Part shown: positions 7,896 through 10,550 of the stretch, in pieces
Layout: each line of letters starts with the position of its first letter
Numbering within the stretch: position 1 is the stretch's first letter
Origin: Candidatus Hydrogenedentota bacterium
GTDB taxonomy: Bacteria > Hydrogenedentota > Hydrogenedentia > Hydrogenedentales > CAITNO01
Assembly: GCA_023145975.1 (NCBI GenBank)
Contig: JAGLCZ010000058.1
Location: 1 to 10,550, forward strand
Reading direction: 5' to 3'
DNA: 10,550 bases
Program-made: the position numbers and the translations under genes
Notes under the pieces: generated by a model
What the model saw: the letters and a program-made list of their open reading frames with translations, nothing else
Databases searched by the model: none
Told to the model about the DNA's origin: nothing

Positions 7896-8351
7896 CTAGT
7901 CGTTTTGGCGTAAAGCCTCCAGCGCTTCCTCCAGCGGCAAAACTTCAATACCAAAACCCAAATCGCCATTCTCTTTTATTTCAAGATCATGATCGGTAAT
8001 GATTCCCTCGGCGTCCGGATACTTTTCTCCCATTTCTTCTGCTATTTCAAGAAGGATTTCCTGAGCACCTTCCCATCCTTCCATATTGTCGCTTTCTTCA
8101 TGTGCCATCTTCATTAATGCGAGAATCTTTTCGCCGGCTTCCGGCGGGAGTATGGCATGATTCCAAGCTGATGTACACAGAAAAACAGCACTGTTCATCA
8201 TTTCCAGCATCTCATCTGAATTTACCTCTTCCTCTTCCCCGGAATCCGGCGGCGGTATGACTTCCATAGCATAATCCATGATGATCTTTGGAATATCATA
8301 TTTGGATTCGTTTTCCTGATTTTCGTTTTTATTATCCGTCTCTTGAGTCAT
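7896..8351 (-). CDS. Very acidic hypothetical protein
   Basis: I do not recognise this 151-residue protein. About 40 residues are Asp or Glu against about eight Lys or Arg, so it is strongly acidic. An Asn/Glu-rich, probably disordered head (1-18) leads to the segment PKIIMDYAMEVIPPP, an acidic run around 39-50, and a more hydrophobic central helix-like part (51-72, with SAVFLCTSAWNHAILPP). The C-terminal half alternates acidic helices with a short strand-like LGFGIEVL. There is no signal peptide or membrane span, so it should be cytoplasmic. The frame opens 18 codons earlier, but I chose the ATG at 8351 because GGAG lies six bases before it and the upstream codons look non-coding. It sits between the GH2 and HAD genes in the same direction. 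An extended -10 at the end of the GH2 gene may give it its own promoter. Confidence 0.75.
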   Translation of the reverse strand: MTQETDNKNENQENESKYDIPKIIMDYAMEVIPPPDSGEEEEVNSDEMLEMMNSAVFLCTSAWNHAILPPEAGEKILALMKMAHEESDNMEGWEGAQEILLEIAEEMGEKYPDAEGIITDHDLEIKENGDLGFGIEVLPLEEALEALRQND

Positions 8352-8473
8352 ACTCTTCTCCTGTGAAGATTGCGTTACAGTTATGGGATGCAGCATACGA
8401 AACAAGTCGCCTGTTTCCTAAAAACACCGCTTTTCTCTATTCAGAAATGCCCGTACTCTCTGCGTGATACTGT

Positions 8474-8482
8474 ATTATATCA
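8474..8482 (-). promoter_or_regulatory. Extended -10 overlapping the GH2 stop codon
   Basis: On the minus strand TGATATAAT gives a perfect -10 preceded by TGn, and the TGA is itself the GH2 stop codon. No consensus -35 is seen (the 17-spaced hexamer is CAATAG), which extended -10 promoters can tolerate. Transcription would start near 8467, about 115 bases before the acidic protein's ATG. Confidence 0.4.
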
Positions 8483-10270
8483 TACTTCCTCTTCTTCTAT
8501 TGCCGCACGCCGCTGCTGAACTTTTTTTAACCGGTTAAGGTCGAATTTACTGTCGCGATTGAAGGCATAAATACCGTTCTGTTCCTGAAATACATCCGTC
8601 AGTTGTGTGTAGCAGTAGCCGAACATAAGAGGATCATCCAGCAGAATATCACATAAATACTTGAACCGTGAATAGAATTCCTCTTCGCTTTTGGGGCGGT
8701 CGCCGTAGCCCCAGGAGTCTTTATCCTGTGCCGCACCGGGATGCCACCAGATACCGCCAAACTCACTGATAAAAAAGGGCTGCCCCCGCCAGGGGATGGA
8801 TACATCCTTGCCGTTTTCCTTATTGAGGAAGGGCTGCCCGATTGCCAATCCCGCGTGGTTTGCCGCGAAAGCATCCTGCTGCTGTTCGTAGTCGTGACTG
8901 TCGTATATATCACTTTCGGGTACACGATGGGAGTAGCCGGAAGTATCAAGCACGGGACGTGTGCCGTCCATGGCTTTGGTTGCAAGAAACATGCCCCGTG
9001 TCACATCATCCAGCTGATGAATGCGATCAGAACAGAACTGCCAGGTTTCGTTCAAAGGACACCAACCGATAATAGAGGGATGGGAATAGTCTCGTTCCAG
9101 TGCTTCAAGCCACTGGGTAATATAGCTTGCATCAGGCTGCTGGTGGTTGTCGTTCTCCCCCTGTCCAGCACACCCCCAATCGCCGAATTCACCCCAAATC
9201 AGATACCCCAGTTTATCTGCATGATAAAGAAATCGTTCCTCAAAAACCTTTTGATGTAACCGGGCGCCATTGAATCCGGCAGCCATGCTCAAGGTAATAT
9301 CCTGCTGCAGCGCCTCGTCTGTCGGTGCCGTCATAATACCTTCCGGATAATACCCCTGATCAAGTACAAGCCGTTGAAATACAATTTCGCCATTGATACG
9401 CACCGCCATACCCTCAATGGTGATACTGCGTAGTCCTGCATAACTTTCTGCGCTATCAATTACAGTATCTTTCTCGTCAAATAACATAAGGGAAATTGTA
9501 TATAGATGAGGATCACCCGGCGACCAAAGCCGATACCGCGCTTCGGGAACAGGCAGATCGAGTCGCACCGAAAAATCCATGCCGACAGCCGATGCTGTAT
9601 GACTTACTTCTCCGGAATCATCCTGCAACACAGCACGTAACTGTTGACCGGGACGACCTCCGGCAATGCGTTGTTCCAAACGGAACATGCAGCTGCCTAC
9701 ATCCGGTGTAATACGTGGACGCAGTAAGTACGATTCCGGAACGGGTTCCAGCCATACGGACTGCCATATCCCGGTAGTACGTGTGTAGAGACAACCATAA
9801 TTCTCAGGCTCATGGCATTGCTTGCCTAAAGCTTGTGGACGTTTGCTGTAATCCCGTGCGCGTACCACAATAACAGCCGGTTCTCCCGGAACGGCGATGT
9901 GATTTAGATCACAGGTGAAGGGGGTAAATCCGCCCCGATGACGACCCGCTTCAACGCCATTCACCCATACGGTGGTATCGTAGTCTACCGCCTGGAAATG
10001 CAGCAAAACCCTACGCTCCCGCCATGCTTCAGGAATAAGTACCGTACGTCGATACCATACAGCATTCATGAAACCCGTTTCGCCTATGCCGGACAGAGGG
10101 GATTCGGGACAAAACGGAACGGTAATCTTATTGCAAAGCGGCTGATCGAGCAATCCGCGCTCACGTCCTGTATCATCGTGATCAATTTCAAATTCCCATT
10201 CTCCATTCAAACAAAGCCAATCCGGTCGTGTAAATTGGGGTCGGGGATATTCGTCGCGGGGTAATTGCAT
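8480..10270 (-). CDS. Glycoside hydrolase family 2 enzyme
   Basis: A 596-residue GH2 glycosidase with three domains in the usual order. A jelly-roll sugar-binding domain (about 2-178) includes VWVNGVEAGRHRGGFTPF and TTGIWQSVWLE; an immunoglobulin-like domain spans about 180-285; and a TIM barrel covers about 286-585. Catalytic residues are visible: acid/base Glu408 in CPLNETW, and nucleophile Glu503 in FFISEFGG. GH2 enzymes remove beta-galactosyl, glucuronyl, mannosyl and related sugars with retention; the exact substrate here is unknown. After the barrel's third strand it has RLHQKVFEERF where classical beta-galactosidases and glucuronidases have a His-Tyr-Pro type motif, pointing to a less studied subgroup. 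There is no signal peptide, so it probably acts in the cytoplasm on imported oligosaccharides. The frame opens earlier, at a TTG (10315) and an ATG (10309), but only the ATG at 10270 has a fitting AAGGA about ten bases upstream. No transporter or regulator gene is visible beside it. Confidence 0.93.
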   Translation of the reverse strand: MQLPRDEYPRPQFTRPDWLCLNGEWEFEIDHDDTGRERGLLDQPLCNKITVPFCPESPLSGIGETGFMNAVWYRRTVLIPEAWRERRVLLHFQAVDYDTTVWVNGVEAGRHRGGFTPFTCDLNHIAVPGEPAVIVVRARDYSKRPQALGKQCHEPENYGCLYTRTTGIWQSVWLEPVPESYLLRPRITPDVGSCMFRLEQRIAGGRPGQQLRAVLQDDSGEVSHTASAVGMDFSVRLDLPVPEARYRLWSPGDPHLYTISLMLFDEKDTVIDSAESYAGLRSITIEGMAVRINGEIVFQRLVLDQGYYPEGIMTAPTDEALQQDITLSMAAGFNGARLHQKVFEERFLYHADKLGYLIWGEFGDWGCAGQGENDNHQQPDASYITQWLEALERDYSHPSIIGWCPLNETWQFCSDRIHQLDDVTRGMFLATKAMDGTRPVLDTSGYSHRVPESDIYDSHDYEQQQDAFAANHAGLAIGQPFLNKENGKDVSIPWRGQPFFISEFGGIWWHPGAAQDKDSWGYGDRPKSEEEFYSRFKYLCDILLDDPLMFGYCYTQLTDVFQEQNGIYAFNRDSKFDLNRLKKVQQRRAAIEEEEV

Positions 10271-10323
10271 GGAAAGGTATCCTTTTTTTCGTGGCTCTTT
10301 ACTAAACATAATCAAGTAACAAC

Positions 10324-10352
10324 ATGATACGTTATTTCAGTAGGCAGCACAA
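10324..10352 (-). promoter_or_regulatory. Likely promoter of the GH2 gene
   Basis: On the minus strand TTGTGC (10347-10352) and TATCAT (10324-10329) are 17 bases apart; the -10 matches consensus in five of six positions and the -35 in three. The start would be near 10317, about 47 bases before the GH2 ATG. The weak -35 fits a promoter needing activation. Confidence 0.5.
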
Positions 10353-10369
10353 AATATCTATATATTGTG

Positions 10370-10406
10370 ATTGCAACAGGGATAAACCACTACATTTTGT
10401 TGCAAT
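10370..10406. repeat. Inverted repeat, operator-like
   Basis: ATTGCAACA (10370-10378) and its exact complement TGTTGCAAT (10398-10406) are separated by 19 bases. Each arm contains the self-complementary TTGCAA. The arm centres are 28 bases apart, close to three helical turns, so two protein dimers could sit on one face of the DNA. It lies between the leftward GH2 promoter and the likely rightward one, and its right arm includes the rightward -35. TTGCAA-type half sites occur in operators of sugar regulators such as the LacI family, but no regulator gene is visible here. Confidence 0.5.
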
Positions 10407-10428
10407 TTCAATAATTTTCTGTTAGGAT
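10400..10428 (+). promoter_or_regulatory. Possible rightward promoter
   Basis: TTGCAA (10400-10405) and TAGGAT (10423-10428) are 17 bases apart, each matching consensus in four of six positions. The start would be near 10435, close ahead of the rightward reading frame at the window edge. Together with the GH2 promoter this would make the region divergent. Confidence 0.4.
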
Positions 10429-10433
10429 AACAG
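10419..10433. repeat. Inverted repeat over the rightward -10
   Basis: CTGTTA, a three-base spacer GGA, and TAACAG form a perfect six-base inverted repeat. It covers the putative -10 TAGGAT, the place where a bound repressor would block the rightward promoter. Confidence 0.4.
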
Positions 10434-10446
10434 TCATAAAATAGAC

Positions 10447-10550
10447 ATGTGCGACCGTGGGAGATTATATGTTTTGGAAAACGAAGGCATCATCAGCGTA
10501 AAGCATAAATGCTGGATATGGGGATCCGTGATGCTCGGGATCACCTTTAT
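10447..10550 (+). CDS. Partial rightward reading frame, possible membrane protein start
   Basis: A frame open to the window's right edge, 34 codons from ATG 10447, its product ending CWIWGSVMLGITF, which looks like the start of a membrane span after a basic stretch (VKHK). The ATG has no good ribosome binding site. A TTG at 10474 in the same frame has GGGAG (10459-10463) ten bases upstream and may be the true start. The same GGGAG is ideally spaced for ATG 10469 in another frame, but that frame stops after ten codons. Too little is visible to name a product, and the start is unsettled. Confidence 0.35.
   Translation, partial: MCDRGRLYVLENEGIISVKHKCWIWGSVMLGITF

Noticed and set aside
7279..7899. 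Rightward 206-codon frame opposite the HAD gene
   Set aside because: It mirrors a clearly coding HAD gene and lacks a recognisable domain or a convincing start context.
8741..9259. Rightward 172-codon frame opposite the GH2 gene
   Set aside because: Antisense to the conserved catalytic barrel, with no family features.
1..10550. Defence system, prophage, transposon or CRISPR array
   Set aside because: No transposase, integrase, nuclease, restriction or repeat-spacer pattern was found on either strand; the genes are metabolic, regulatory or envelope-related.

Overview
The window reads as an ordinary bacterial chromosomal stretch with roughly balanced base composition. Genes are tightly packed, and most chosen starts sit behind a GGAG-type ribosome binding site. 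Nothing in the sequence fixes the species. The mix (purine biosynthesis, an HD-GYP response regulator, a CAP-domain lipoprotein, a glycoside hydrolase family 2 enzyme without a secretion signal, a polytopic GT-C-like membrane protein) fits a free-living Gram-negative-type heterotroph. The style of the HAD and GH2 proteins reminds me of Planctomycetes, Lentisphaerae or Hydrogenedentes-like lineages, but that is only an impression.

Layout. Positions 16-1782 (+) encode a large membrane protein. It meets the leftward genes tail to tail, with only three bases between the stop codons. The first leftward block (3493 down to 1786) is an HD-GYP response regulator followed by a CAP-domain lipoprotein, driven by a very good sigma70-like promoter at 3576-3604. 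A gap of about 300 bases (3509-3808) holds that promoter, an AT-rich hairpin and a short palindrome. The second leftward block is guaB then guaA (6849 down to 3809), 20 bases apart: IMP dehydrogenase followed by GMP synthase, the two steps from IMP to GMP. Upstream of guaB, also leftward, are a HAD-family phosphatase-like gene (7791-6958), a very acidic unknown protein (8351-7896) and a GH2 glycosidase (10270-8480).

The right end (10310-10550) looks like a divergent control region. A leftward promoter for the GH2 gene and a likely rightward promoter flank a 9-base inverted repeat. A second inverted repeat lies over the rightward -10. A rightward reading frame enters at the right edge and is cut off.

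Functionally, guaBA is a clear pathway operon. The HD-GYP regulator and CAP lipoprotein probably share a transcript. The HAD, acidic and GH2 genes share orientation but no demonstrable pathway. I see no RNA genes, mobile elements, CRISPR arrays, defence systems or integration scars. The points most worth checking are the operator-like architecture at the right end, residue substitutions next to both catalytic cysteines of the gua enzymes, and the unknown acidic protein.
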